Origin: Anseongella ginsenosidimutans
GTDB lineage: Bacteria; Bacteroidota; Bacteroidia; Sphingobacteriales; Sphingobacteriaceae
Direction of reading: 5' to 3'
Assembly: GCF_008033235.1 (NCBI RefSeq)
Contig: NZ_CP042432.1
Location: forward strand, 2,542,001-2,606,000
Length of the DNA stretch: 64,000 nucleotides
Part shown: in pieces, positions 45,902-56,700 of the stretch
Layout of the letters: each line of letters opens with the position of its first letter
Position numbering within the stretch: the stretch's first letter is position 1
Made by a program: the position numbers and the translations under genes
Notes under the pieces: generated by a model
The model's database searches: none
The model's input: only the letters and a program-made list of their open reading frames with translations
What the model was told of the DNA's origin: nothing

Positions 45902-46864
45902 ATGTCGCCCATCAGCAGAAACATGCTTGAAAAATACCTTCGGGGAGAATGCAGCCCTGATGAGGAAAAACATGTGCGCAACTGGTTCGATCTCAACGAC
46001 GCAGGAGAGTACCCTACCGTCCTTGACGAAAAGGAATACTCGCGGAAGGAACAAAAACTTTGGGGACGTTTAACCCGGAGCCTGCGTGGCGCGGGCATGT
46101 CCGTTAAGGGGAACAGGCGCCCTTACCGGCGGGCCATACCATACGCCGCGGCCGTTGTATTGCTGCTTTCTGTGTGGTTTGCCTGGGAGCAGCTGAACCC
46201 GGGATTTTGGCGGAACGGCAGCAGCTATAGTACTGCTTCCGGGGAGGTCAGAAGCTTTAGCCTGCCGGACGGTACAGTGGTCACGCTGAACGCTATGTCA
46301 AGAATAAAGATCCCGGCTGATTACGGGAGAAAAGACCGGAGCGTTTACCTGGAAGGAGAAGGGTATTTTATGGTTCAGAAGAACCCGGACCTTGCCTTCA
46401 CCGTCTATTCAAATGATATCGCTACCACCGCATTAGGAACCATATTCAACGTTTCGGCTTATCCCACCGATGGCGAAACCATTGTGTCGCTTCATGAAGG
46501 CAGTGTTTCGGTAAACAGGAAGGGCGGAGAGGAAAACAGCGTGCAGCATATGGTCCTGGAGCCCGGAGAGGAAATCATTTGCTCGGGGAACGGGAACTTC
46601 GTCCGGAAGCTGTTCAACCGGATGGAAAGGTTAGGTTGGAAAGACCAGGTGATCTATTTCGACCAGGCTGATCTGCAGGAAGTTATCCGGAAGCTGGAAC
46701 GGTATTACGGCGTCAGTTTTGATTACCGGGAACTGGAAGGCGATAACTGGGAACTCACGGGTGAATACCGGTATGTCCCCTTAAAGGACATTCTGGAAAG
46801 CCTTTCTTTTAATTACGGGATAAAATACAAGATAGAAGATGAGCAGGTAACCTTATTCAAATAA
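45902..46864 (+). CDS. FecR-type anti-sigma factor, cassette 1
   Basis: 320 residues spanning the inner membrane. Cytoplasmic N-terminal part (about 1-75) binds the sigma factor; helix YAAAVVLLLSVWFAWEQL at about 78-96; periplasmic FecR domain with SFSLPDGTVVTLNAMSRIKIP and SVYLEGEGYFMVQKN; C-terminal DUF4974-like part (VIYFDQADLQEVIRKLERYYGV, ending EDEQVTLFK) that contacts the STN domain of SusC. 78 bp after the sigma gene, followed by a terminator. Confidence 0.92.
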   Translation: MSPISRNMLEKYLRGECSPDEEKHVRNWFDLNDAGEYPTVLDEKEYSRKEQKLWGRLTRSLRGAGMSVKGNRRPYRRAIPYAAAVVLLLSVWFAWEQLNPGFWRNGSSYSTASGEVRSFSLPDGTVVTLNAMSRIKIPADYGRKDRSVYLEGEGYFMVQKNPDLAFTVYSNDIATTALGTIFNVSAYPTDGETIVSLHEGSVSVNRKGGEENSVQHMVLEPGEEIICSGNGNFVRKLFNRMERLGWKDQVIYFDQADLQEVIRKLERYYGVSFDYRELEGDNWELTGEYRYVPLKDILESLSFNYGIKYKIEDEQVTLFK

Positions 46865-46897
46865 CCTAACAATTATATATGGACTCAAGTTAAAAAA

Positions 46898-46922
46898 CCC
46901 CCGCTACGGGCGGGGGCTTTCT
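46898..46922 (+). terminator. Terminator between FecR and SusC, cassette 1
   Basis: cccccgc (46898-46904), loop TACGG, gcggggg (46910-46916), then CTTTCTT. Separates the sigma/anti-sigma transcript from susC, which would need its own promoter; I could not identify one in 46923-46999. Confidence 0.75.
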
Positions 46923-46999
46923 TCATCAAATTAAATACGTCAACAGGCTGAGTTTGGACGCCTGCACTGTCGACGGATTTTAACCTAATACCCAAAATT

Positions 47000-49900
47000 A
47001 TGAAAAAAAATGTATTAAGACTCCTCATAATGACCTCGAGGTATGTTTTAATTGGCTTAATAATTCAATTTGTCAGCTTCAATCTGCTGTTTGGGCATGA
47101 TGCCCATGCACAGTTGGATAAGGTGATACATACCAACCTGAACGGTAAAACCGTCGAGGAAATTTTTTCTGTCATTGAAAGCGAAACGGCGTTTAACTTT
47201 ATTTACGACTCCCGGCGCGTGGATGTTAGCCGGAAAATACCTGGCTGGCAGCCGGACCTTACCGTAGAAGCGATCATCAAAAAGATGGCTTTGGAAGGTC
47301 ATATGGCCTTTAAGCCGATTGATAATACCATTACGGTCATCCATTCGGCCAGGAGAACGATCAACAGCAGTCCGCTCCGGAGGACCGCGCGCATTACGGA
47401 AACCTGGAACACAAACCTCTCCCTGGCCTTTCCGGACATCAAATCTCACCTGGAGTTCCAGCAGGGAACCGTCAACGGAACCGTAACCGATAAAGAAACC
47501 GGCGCTGCGCTGCCCGGGGTGAGCGTGCAGGTGAAGGGGACCACGATAGGCACCTCCGCCGATGAAAACGGGAAATATGAAGTAGATGTACCCGCGGGCG
47601 CCGTATTGGTGTTCTCCATGATGGGCTACCGGAGCCTGGAAGTCCCGGTGGGCAACCGCTCCGTGGTGAACGTGCAGCTTGAAATGGACCTCGCCCGCCT
47701 GGAAGAAGTAGTCGTAGTCGGCTACGGCACTCAGCAGCAACGGAATATTTCCGGCTCGGTGACCAACCTCTCGGAAAGGGATTTTAACAAGGGCGTCAAC
47801 CGCAATGCCGTGGATATGCTGCAGGGAAAAGTGGCCGGCCTGATCGTTACAACCGGCAGCGGCGACGTTTCTTCCGAAAAAACGATCCGCCTGAGGGGAA
47901 CCTCTTCCCTGACCGGGAGCAGCGCGCCTTTCGTGGTTATTGACGGGGTGCCGGGGCTCAACATGAATTCAGTGGCTCCCCAGGATATAGAATCCATCAG
48001 TATTCTCAAGGACGCCTCGGCAGCCGCCATTTATGGATCCAGGGCGGCCAGCGGGGTGATCCTGATCACAACTAAAAAAGGTACAAAGGGAGCCGGAAAG
48101 CCGGTAGTGGAATACGAGGGCTTTGTCGCTACTGACAAGGTGACCAATATGCCCGAGGTCCTGGATGCCGCCACCTGGCGCAGTTATACCACCGAAAATG
48201 ACATTAATACCGAAGGGATGGACCTGGGCGCGTCTACCAACTGGTTTGAGGAGATCATGCGGACTGCAGTTACGCAGAGCCATAGCCTGTCCATGTCAGG
48301 CGGAAACCAGGCAAGCAGCTACCGGGGCTCCCTGACTTACCTGGATAAGCAGGGGGTAGTACGGGACAATGCGCTTGAGCGGTTTAACGCACGCCTGTCC
48401 TTTAACCAGCGCGCGCTGGACGATAGATTGAATCTCACCTTTACAGGGGCCATGACCGAACGTAATTATTCGCCTACCGATACCCGGAATTTCGTGCTGG
48501 CGTATAACATGATCCCTGTGGTCCCGGTGAAAATGGAAGACGGTTCCTGGTATGATTCCCAAAGCTATGATCAGGGTAATCCCGTCAGGAATATGACCTA
48601 TAACAGCTTCAATCATAAGAACAGTCTCTATTACGGCAACCTGAAGGCCAACCTTACCCTGGCGGAAGGCTTAACGGCCGGGATCAATTTGCTGAAACAG
48701 CGGGAATCCAATGATTATGATGAGTACCTCAATTCCCAGACGGAACGCGGGCGGAATGATCAGGGATTTGCCAAGCGGGAATCCTGGACTGCCGATAAGC
48801 AATTGATCGAAACCACGCTCAACTACGAATTAACAACCGGCGAACATGACCTTAATTTCCTGGCAGGGTATTCCTATGAAGACAATAATTATCAACGGTC
48901 AGGAGCCCAGAACCGCCAGTTCGTCACCGACTTCTTCGGTTCCGACAACCTCGGCGCAGGCGAAAATCTCAGGCCCGCCGACGTATGGTCCGAGGCGAAC
49001 ATGTTCAAACTGGCTTCGTTCTTCGGAAGGGTGAATTATACCTTCAACAGCAAGTATATTCTTACTGCTTCACTTCGCCGCGACGGATCCTCCAAATTCG
49101 GGGAAAACCATAAATGGGGCACGTTTCCCTCGGTCTCGGCGGCCTGGCTGGTGAGTGATGAAGATTTTATGCAAAGCGCGGCGTTTTTTGATTACCTGAA
49201 GATCCGGACCGGTTACGGAGTATCGGGCAACCAGGCAGGTATTGACCCTTACAAGACATTGCAGCTTTACGGGCAGTCAGGGCGGTATTACGATAACGGC
49301 AGCTGGTACACCGCTTACCAGATCAGCCAGAACGCTAACCCCAACCTGAAATGGGAAGAAACTGCCATGTTCAATATCGGGGTCGATTACAGCCTCTTTA
49401 ACGGCCGCCTGAACGGGACGATAGAATATTATGACAAGCGCACATCGGACCTGCTGTATACCTACCAGGTTCCCGTGCCGCCTAACCTGTACCCGGACAT
49501 GCTGGCCAATGTAGGATCCATGTCAAATAAAGGCGTTGAATTCCTGTTCAATACCGATGCCATCCGGAAAAACGATTTTCGCTGGAATATTTCACTGAAT
49601 ATCGCTCATAACGAGAATGAGATCACGGAACTTTCCAACGAGGACTTCAGTACCAGTTCCATTAAGACCGGTTCCGCATGGATCAGGGGCGGATCCGACA
49701 ATACGACGCATATCGTAGAAGAAGGCCGCGAAGTGGGCACTTTTTACGGCTGGCGCGCCCTGGGACTGGACGAGAACGGGAAGTACATCATGGACGATAT
49801 GGTGGACGGCAAGGCAGGCCTGACGGATGAAGACCGTACGTATATCGGGTCGGCCCAGCCGGAGCTTACCTACGGGATCGCCAACAGCTTTACGTATAAG

Positions 49901-50305
49901 AACTGGGAATTCAATTTCTTTTTAAGAGGTGTTTCCGGAAACGATGTGCTGAATTTTTCAAGGATGTCTTACGCCACCACGCAATGGCTCCCAGGCGCGA
50001 ATGTACTGGAAGATGCCCTTGTGAACGGCTTAACGGACAACCCCAAGTATTCCAGTTTCTATATCGAGGACGGTTCCTTCCTTCGGCTGGATAACGCCAG
50101 CCTTGCCTATAATTTTGATACGCAGAATTTCCTTGGTATAAGCCGGTTCAGGGTATTCGTCACCGGGCAGAATCTTTTCATTATCACCAATTATACAGGG
50201 CTCGATCCGGAGATAACCATGGATGGGCTGGATCCCGGGGTGGAAGGAAGGGAATATTATCCCAAATCCAGGACGCTGTCCTTTGGTGTGAACCTGAGTT
50301 TCTAA
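47000..50305 (+). CDS. SusC/RagA-type TonB-dependent receptor with STN domain, cassette 1
   Basis: Outer-membrane transporter, 1101 residues. Signal region MKKNVLRLLIMTSRYVLIGLI; STN domain about 38-112 (KVIHTNLNGKTVEEIFSVIE), which signals to FecR; carboxypeptidase-like beta domain about 155-240 (GTVTDKETGAALPGVSVQVK); TonB plug starting EEVVVVGYGTQQQ; then the 22-strand barrel, ending SFGVNLSF. The STN domain makes it a transducer-type SusC. SusD follows 18 bp later. No enzyme gene is linked to this cassette, so the substrate is unknown and could be a glycan, peptide or iron complex. Confidence 0.93.
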   Translation: MKKNVLRLLIMTSRYVLIGLIIQFVSFNLLFGHDAHAQLDKVIHTNLNGKTVEEIFSVIESETAFNFIYDSRRVDVSRKIPGWQPDLTVEAIIKKMALEGHMAFKPIDNTITVIHSARRTINSSPLRRTARITETWNTNLSLAFPDIKSHLEFQQGTVNGTVTDKETGAALPGVSVQVKGTTIGTSADENGKYEVDVPAGAVLVFSMMGYRSLEVPVGNRSVVNVQLEMDLARLEEVVVVGYGTQQQRNISGSVTNLSERDFNKGVNRNAVDMLQGKVAGLIVTTGSGDVSSEKTIRLRGTSSLTGSSAPFVVIDGVPGLNMNSVAPQDIESISILKDASAAAIYGSRAASGVILITTKKGTKGAGKPVVEYEGFVATDKVTNMPEVLDAATWRSYTTENDINTEGMDLGASTNWFEEIMRTAVTQSHSLSMSGGNQASSYRGSLTYLDKQGVVRDNALERFNARLSFNQRALDDRLNLTFTGAMTERNYSPTDTRNFVLAYNMIPVVPVKMEDGSWYDSQSYDQGNPVRNMTYNSFNHKNSLYYGNLKANLTLAEGLTAGINLLKQRESNDYDEYLNSQTERGRNDQGFAKRESWTADKQLIETTLNYELTTGEHDLNFLAGYSYEDNNYQRSGAQNRQFVTDFFGSDNLGAGENLRPADVWSEANMFKLASFFGRVNYTFNSKYILTASLRRDGSSKFGENHKWGTFPSVSAAWLVSDEDFMQSAAFFDYLKIRTGYGVSGNQAGIDPYKTLQLYGQSGRYYDNGSWYTAYQISQNANPNLKWEETAMFNIGVDYSLFNGRLNGTIEYYDKRTSDLLYTYQVPVPPNLYPDMLANVGSMSNKGVEFLFNTDAIRKNDFRWNISLNIAHNENEITELSNEDFSTSSIKTGSAWIRGGSDNTTHIVEEGREVGTFYGWRALGLDENGKYIMDDMVDGKAGLTDEDRTYIGSAQPELTYGIANSFTYKNWEFNFFLRGVSGNDVLNFSRMSYATTQWLPGANVLEDALVNGLTDNPKYSSFYIEDGSFLRLDNASLAYNFDTQNFLGISRFRVFVTGQNLFIITNYTGLDPEITMDGLDPGVEGREYYPKSRTLSFGVNLSF

Positions 50306-50323
50306 CCTCCAAAACGTAGTACA

Positions 50324-51850
50324 ATGAAAAAAGCGAGATTATATGGCATTGCCATCGCGGCGCTGCTGATGCAAGCCGGATGCACTGACCTGAGCGAAGA
50401 AGTATATGATAAACTTCCGGTAGGGGAGTTCGGGAATTCTGAAAGAGAAATCAACGCTCTGGTAGCCCCGATTTACCGGACGCTGAAGGGAGTCTATCCC
50501 AGCAATTTTTTCCTGCTGAGCGAATGCTCCTCCGATATGGCCATTACACCTACCCGCAAGGGCGGCGACTGGTGGGACGGCGGACAATTCAAGGAACTGC
50601 GCCTCCATACCTGGACACCGAACACGGCCGTTGTGCGGGATTCCTATAACAGCGCCTTCAGCGCCATTACTTCCTGCAACAAGATCTATTCGATGGTGGA
50701 AGAAAATCCCAACGTCCCGGAAAAGGAACAGGTATTGGCCGAGATCCGGGGAATGCGGGCCTACTGGTATTATATGCTGCTCGACTATTTCGGAAACGTA
50801 CCTATAGTGACCGATTTCGAGAATACCGAGCTGCCCAGTACCAATAGCAGGAAGGAAGTCTATGAATTTGTGGTTTCCGAGCTGAATGCCATTAAGGACA
50901 TTGTCCGGAGCGATGTTACCCCCGCCAGTTACGGCAAAGTGACCCAGGGTTTCGTTTATACCCTGCTGGCAAAAATGTACCTGAACGCCGAAGTATGGAA
51001 TCCCGAAGGAGGCGCCAAATGGCAGGAATGTATTGATGCCTGTAATAAGGTAATGGAACTGGACTATATCCTGGAGCCCGACTGGAAAACGAATTTTATC
51101 GTGCAGAATGAAAACTCAAAGGAGATCATCTTCCCCGTTGTGTTCAGTACGGCCGACGGCGGCAACCATATTGCCCAGCGGACGCTTCATTACCTTGATC
51201 CTATTGCCCTGGGCCTGAAGATCGGAACCTGGAACGGCATCAGCGCCATGCCGGAATATGTAGAGGCCTTTGACCCGGACGACAAACGGCTTGCCGGGAG
51301 TTTCCTTACGGGGCCAATGCTGGACCCAGCGACCGGAGAAGTCCTTATTACCGCGCATAACCGCCCCCTGATCCATACTGTGGACATCACGCTGAAATAC
51401 AATATGGATGCTGACGGCTGGGGTCAGGTGGAGCAGGAAGACGGCGCCCGCTGTTTCAAGTGGGAGTTTGAAAGCGGCCTCAACGGCGATGCCGAAAATG
51501 ACTTCGGGATCTTTCGTCTGGCGGACGTGTACCTGATGAAGGCCGAAGCCCTCGTCCGTAGCGGCGGAAGCAATGCAGAAGCCACCACCCTTGTCAATAA
51601 GATACGGGAACGTGCTTTTGATGATCCTTCCAAATTAAAGACAAGCGTTACGCTGGATGACATCTACCAGGAAAGGAGATTTGAACTGGCCTGGGAAGCC
51701 ACCTCCCGGCAGGACAATATCCGGTTCGGCAAATTCCTGGATGCTATTCCGGGCTGGAAAGGCGCCACTCCTGAGAAATGCCTCCTGTTTCCCATTCCCA
51801 TTACGGCGATCAACGCGAACGATAACCTGGAGCAGAACCCGGGATATTAA
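50324..51850 (+). CDS. SusD/RagB-family outer-membrane lipoprotein, cassette 1
   Basis: Surface nutrient-binding lid for SusC. 508 residues. Lipobox in LLMQAGCTD, Cys about residue 21. TPR-like helical start with SEREINALVAPIYRTLKGVY, a typical SusD region EIRGMRAYWYYMLLDYFGNVPIV with the canonical W-Y residues, and a C-terminal RQDNIRFGKFLDAIPG near LFPIPITAINANDNLEQNPGY, the standard SusD ending. Terminator 33 bp downstream. Confidence 0.93.
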   Translation: MKKARLYGIAIAALLMQAGCTDLSEEVYDKLPVGEFGNSEREINALVAPIYRTLKGVYPSNFFLLSECSSDMAITPTRKGGDWWDGGQFKELRLHTWTPNTAVVRDSYNSAFSAITSCNKIYSMVEENPNVPEKEQVLAEIRGMRAYWYYMLLDYFGNVPIVTDFENTELPSTNSRKEVYEFVVSELNAIKDIVRSDVTPASYGKVTQGFVYTLLAKMYLNAEVWNPEGGAKWQECIDACNKVMELDYILEPDWKTNFIVQNENSKEIIFPVVFSTADGGNHIAQRTLHYLDPIALGLKIGTWNGISAMPEYVEAFDPDDKRLAGSFLTGPMLDPATGEVLITAHNRPLIHTVDITLKYNMDADGWGQVEQEDGARCFKWEFESGLNGDAENDFGIFRLADVYLMKAEALVRSGGSNAEATTLVNKIRERAFDDPSKLKTSVTLDDIYQERRFELAWEATSRQDNIRFGKFLDAIPGWKGATPEKCLLFPIPITAINANDNLEQNPGY

Positions 51851-51882
51851 GTTAATCACTATATAGGTTTGCTGTTGCTTAT

Positions 51883-51924
51883 GCGCGGCATGTTCGCTTC
51901 GGCGATACATGCCGCGCTTTTTTT
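51883..51924 (+). terminator. Terminator of cassette 1 (UUCG-capped)
   Basis: gcgcggcatgt (51883-51893) pairs with acatgccgcgc (51907-51917), enclosing a tcgc-ttcg-gcga hairpin with a stable TTCG loop; a 7-T run follows (51918-51924). Textbook form. Confidence 0.92.
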
Positions 51925-52025
51925 CAGGATGCCAAAATAATACCAGTATTTGATTTAAAATGCAAAGCGATTCCGGTATCAAGGCTTTAACTTTAAAGGA
52001 GCATTGAAACAGATTTTTACGTGCT

Positions 52026-52598
52026 ATGGCTGCCCAAACAAAACCTGGCGCCTCCGACTGGGAGCAAGCTTACGATTGTTATTTTCCACTGCTGTTCCGT
52101 TATTCCCTTCGTTTTACCGCCGACCGGGATATAATCAAGGACCTGTTGCAAGACCTTTTTCTTGACCTTTACCTAAAACGGGAGTTGCCCGGCTCCATCA
52201 GGAACCTGAGAAGTTACCTGCTGGTAAGCGTCCGCAGAAACCTGCTGAAAAGGCTTTCCCGGGAGGCAGCACGCCGGATGATCCCTTTTTCCGAAGAAAG
52301 TAATGATTTCCTACTGGAACTTTCCGCCGAGAGCCGGATCATTGCCGGCGAGCTGCTGGAATCCAGGTCCCATTACCTTCAAAAGGCAGTAGATTCCCTG
52401 ACCAGGCGGCAAAAGGAAGCCGTCTATCTCCGTTTTTATGAAAACCTGAGTTATGACGAGATCGGGGAGATCATGGGGATGAAGGAAGTGAAATACGCCC
52501 GTACGCTGATTTACCGGGCCATTTCTGAAATGAAAGCAACGCTGAAGAAAGCGGGCAGCCCTATTTGCCTGGCTTTATTGCTTTCGCCCCGGTTTTGA
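52026..52598 (+). CDS. ECF sigma factor (SusCD-linked), cassette 2
   Basis: 190 residues. Region 2: YFPLLFRYSLRFTADRDIIKDLLQDLFLDLYLKREL; region 4: SLTRRQKEAVYLRFYENLSYDEIGEIMGMKEVKYARTL. The C-terminal end (ICLALLLSPRF) is slightly longer than usual and hydrophobic. A FecR gene follows at 52724, then SusC/SusD. It has no internal similarity close enough to the first sigma factor to suggest a recent duplication. A TAACTTTA sequence upstream is a poor -7 box match. Confidence 0.9.
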   Translation: MAAQTKPGASDWEQAYDCYFPLLFRYSLRFTADRDIIKDLLQDLFLDLYLKRELPGSIRNLRSYLLVSVRRNLLKRLSREAARRMIPFSEESNDFLLELSAESRIIAGELLESRSHYLQKAVDSLTRRQKEAVYLRFYENLSYDEIGEIMGMKEVKYARTLIYRAISEMKATLKKAGSPICLALLLSPRF

Positions 52599-52723
52599 AT
52601 GCCAGCACCGCTGCTACCATCGGCGACGCTTGTCGGTATTGCCGCCGCGACCAAGAAAAATAATTTTTTTTTGAGGGTATTTTGCGGGCCTGCGCCTCCT
52701 TATTGTAAAATCAGCAGGAATTT

Positions 52724-53740
52724 ATGGACTATCGGGAGTTTTCTGTGGAGGACTTTGTTCTGGACCCTTTTTTCCGGTCCTGGATAAAATATAACACACC
52801 TGGCGCCAGCGAGTTTTGGAGCGACTGGTTAGCAGCGAATCCCGGCATGACGGCCAGGGTGGAGGAAGCCAGGGAACTTGTTTTGTGTCTTGACTTCAAG
52901 GCCGGGGAACCTTCCGAGACGGAAATCCGGGAGGTCAAAGATGCGCTGACAAAGAAGTTCCGGAAGCCGGAACCTGGCGCCGAGACAGCATCCGCAGCGG
53001 CCAGGAGCCGTAGATTTTCATTTTCTTACCCTGTTGCGGCGGCGCTCGTATTCCTCTTACTGGCGCCGCTTGCGGTTCACTTTCTGCGTTCCTCAAAACT
53101 TAATATTTCCACAACATTCGGTGAAACCAGGAATATTACCTTGCCCGACGGTTCCAGGGTGAGCCTGAACGCAAATTCCAGGATATCCTACGCCAGGGAT
53201 TGGGAGGGAGAAGACGGGCGCGAAATATGGCTGGAAGGAGAGGCATTCTTTGACATCGCCGAAAAGCCGCAAGGTATGAAGCCGGAGTTTTATGTGCATG
53301 CCGGCGAGCTTACGATTAAAGTGCTGGGTACCGCTTTTAACGTGTACAGGCGGGCAGGTAAAACTTCGGTTGTGTTGCAGGAAGGGAGTGTGGAGCTTTC
53401 TTCGGCCAGCCAGCCGGCTTCTGCCGGTAAGCTGCTGATGAAGCCGGGGGAAAAAGTGGATTTCGAAAAAGGTAATTATAAGATTGAAAAGGTGGCCGTC
53501 GAACCGTTTTTATCCTGGAAAGACCACCGGATGGTCTTTGAGAATACGGAGCTTTCAGGGATCGCCCGCATGCTGGAAGATAATTACGGCTACCAGGTGA
53601 TCTTCAAAGACCCAGCGCTTGAAAAGTTGCGGTTCACCGGTTCATATTCCACCGAGCGGATAGATGTTTTCCTGAAAGCTCTGAGCGAGGCGTTTAATAT
53701 CAGGGTAAGCCTGAAAGATAAAACCATAACGATCCAATAA
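52724..53740 (+). CDS. FecR-type anti-sigma factor, cassette 2
   Basis: 338 residues. Sigma-binding N-terminal region about 1-100, helix YPVAAALVFLLLAPLAVHFL at about 103-122, then FecR domain: STTFGETRNITLPDGSRVSL, IWLEGEAFFDIAEKP and LTIKVLGTAFNVYRRAGKTS; C-terminal DUF4974-like part VFENTELSGIARMLEDNYGY. SusC begins 10 bp after its stop, with no terminator between, unlike cassette 1, so sigma-independent co-transcription of fecR and susC is possible. Confidence 0.92.
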   Translation: MDYREFSVEDFVLDPFFRSWIKYNTPGASEFWSDWLAANPGMTARVEEARELVLCLDFKAGEPSETEIREVKDALTKKFRKPEPGAETASAAARSRRFSFSYPVAAALVFLLLAPLAVHFLRSSKLNISTTFGETRNITLPDGSRVSLNANSRISYARDWEGEDGREIWLEGEAFFDIAEKPQGMKPEFYVHAGELTIKVLGTAFNVYRRAGKTSVVLQEGSVELSSASQPASAGKLLMKPGEKVDFEKGNYKIEKVAVEPFLSWKDHRMVFENTELSGIARMLEDNYGYQVIFKDPALEKLRFTGSYSTERIDVFLKALSEAFNIRVSLKDKTITIQ

Positions 53741-53750
53741 ATTAACCACC

Positions 53751-56700
53751 ATGCGACACCGATTAACCAGAAACCTCCGGCTGATTGTCCTGCTATGCTT
53801 TTTCAGCGGCAGCTTGTCCCTGAAAGCGCAGGACCTGGCTTCCGCAGGGGCGGAAAACTCCTCTTCCGGCGCAGAAAGCAGTCCTGCCCGCGCTGAAAAC
53901 CTTCCGGACGTGCTAGGAAGGCTGGAATCTTTTTTTAATATCTATTTCGGGTATGATCATCGCCTGGTAAAGGACGTGCTTGTGCCTTCCCGCCTGAGCA
54001 GGATCGTATACCGGGACCCCGAACAACAGCTGAATTTTCTCCTGAGGCCCCTGCACCTTGATTTTGTAAAGGTCGGTGAAAAGGATTACGTGATAAGGGC
54101 GGCTGACACCGGCAGCGGGGAGGCCGAAGGAAAGCTGGAAGCGGGCGCATACCTGCACCGGCCGTTCCCGCAGGAAAACCGGGAAACGTTTGACCTCTTG
54201 TCCGGCCGGCAGCAAGAGCTAAGAGGGACGGTAAGCAATGAATCGGGCGAACCCCTTCCCGGTGTGAGCGTTCAGGTGAAAGGGACGGCCAATGGCACTT
54301 CCACAGATGCCGACGGGCAATTCAGCCTCAGGGTTCCCGGAGAAGACGCGGTACTTGTCTTTACCCTGATCGGCTATGAAACAAGAGAGGTAACTCCCGG
54401 TAATCAAACGGAACTGGCTGTGCAATTGCAGCCGGATGCTGCCCAGCTGGATGAAGTAGTCGTAACCGCTCTTGGCATTTCCAGGGATAAAAAATCGCTT
54501 GGTTATTCCGTGGGAGAGGTAGACGGGGAAGCGATGGATAATGTAGGGAACGAAAACCTGCTGACCTCGCTTTCAGGAAGGGTTTCAGGGGTCACCATTA
54601 ACCAGACCAGCGGAATAGGCTCTTCTACCAGCATTATCATCCGCGGGGCTAGTTCCCTGCGCAATAATCAACCGCTTTTCGTTGTGGACGGAGTTCCGGT
54701 GGCCAGTTCTCTTGGCAACGTAAGCGATAAGGGAAGCGGCAATAAGGTGGACTACGGGAATGCTATTTCTGATATAAATCCCGACGATATTGAAAGCATT
54801 TCGGTATTGAAAGGGCCTAGTGCGGCTGCCCTGTACGGATCGAGGGCCGGAAACGGAGTTATCCTTATCACCACGAAGTCGGGAAAAAAGGGGCAGGGCC
54901 TGGGTGTAAACTTTTCCAGTTCGAATGTCTTTGAAGTACCTTACCGCTTTCTCGATTTCCATTATAAGTATGCCAACGGGGAGCGTCCCTTTTTGCTGGA
55001 AGAAAGCTCTGCCTACTGGGGAGGCCTCCCCCTTGATGTGGGAAATACGGCGGAGCAGTGGAACAGCCCGCTGGATGAGAACGGAAACAAGGTCCCGACG
55101 GAACTGCGGTCTTACCCGGACAATATGAAAAACTTCCTGGAAACGGGTATTACTTCCACCAATAATATTGCCCTGTCGGGCTCTTCGGATAAAGCCACTT
55201 ACCGGGTATCTTATAATAATATGACCCATAAGGGGCTTATCCCCAATTCTGATCTGCACCGTAACGGCCTGTCAGCTAACGGTACCTATCGCATCCTGGA
55301 TGATGTTTCGCTGAGTACTAATATTAATTTTACCCGTTCGAATTCTAAAAGCCGACCCCAGACCGCCGAGCGGAACGGAAACCCCCTGCAGCACGTGTAT
55401 AACTGGCCTCATGTCGACGTCCGGGAGCTGGAAAACTATTGGCAGGAAGAAGGGACCCAGCAGCTTAGCCCGGCGCCCGGAGATATGGATAATCCCTATT
55501 TCCTGGCTTATGAGCTAAAGAACGCCTATACCCGCGATCGTATTTTCGGGAATATAAAGCTGGACTGGACCATTGCCCCCGGCTTTACCGCCTTTGCCCG
55601 CATATCCCATGATGCGTACAATGAAAACCGGGAAACCCGGATCCCCTGGAGCTACAGCGAAATGGGGCAGGGAGGATATTACCTCGAAAACCTGAACCGC
55701 AGGGAAACGAATGCCGATTTTTTGCTGAGTCATCAGCGGAATTTCGGAAGCTTTGACCTGAATGTTTCCGGCGGCGGAAATTACATGAAACAACGTGGAT
55801 TCAACAATGATGTAGGTGGCGCAGGCCTTTCGATCCCGAATTTATACCGGATATCCAATATTCCAGCGGGAAACAGGCTGGCCAATAATTATGCCTATGA
55901 AAAGGCGATTTATAGCTTGTATGCCCTTGCTTCCCTGGGATTCAGTAACCAGGTTTACCTGGATCTGACCGCCAGGAACGACTGGTCCAGTACGCTTCCA
56001 GCGGATAACCGTTCTTATTTTTATCCTTCCGCTTCATTGAGCTGGCTCGCCAACTATACTTTTGACCTGCCGGCTTCCATATCCCTGCTAAAGCTGCGGG
56101 GAGGCTGGGCGCAGGTGGGCAATGATGCAGACCCTTACCAGCTTAAACAAAGCCTGGGCCCCGGCAACTGGGGCGACCTGGTGACTACCGGTATTTCCGG
56201 CACCATGCTGAATGCGGCCCTGAAACCGGAGATTGCAACCTCTGTCGAAGGCGGAATTGACCTGAATATGTTCAATGACCGGCTTCGTTTTGATATTACC
56301 TATTACAATATGGTGAACCGGAATCAGATCCTGCCGATTAAAACCGCTTCTTCTTCGGGTTTTGACAATAAACTGATCAATGCCGGGAAGCTGCAAAGCC
56401 GGGGATGGGAAGCCGGACTGGGATTCACGCCTATTGATAACCGGAATGGCTGGACCCTGGATGTTAACACCAATTTCAGCCGCAATCGCGTCACCCTGAA
56501 GGAGCTGATCCCCGGAATGGAATATTATGAGTTATGGGGCGAGAACGGCGGCGGCGCCTATACCTTCGTGGGTGAGCAAATGGGCAATATGTACGGCCGC
56601 GGGCATGCCTATGTGGAAGATCCGGCTTCTCCTTACTACCGGTGGCCTATTATTGATTATGACGGCAGCAACGGGGGAATGCAATGGCAGGAACTGGACG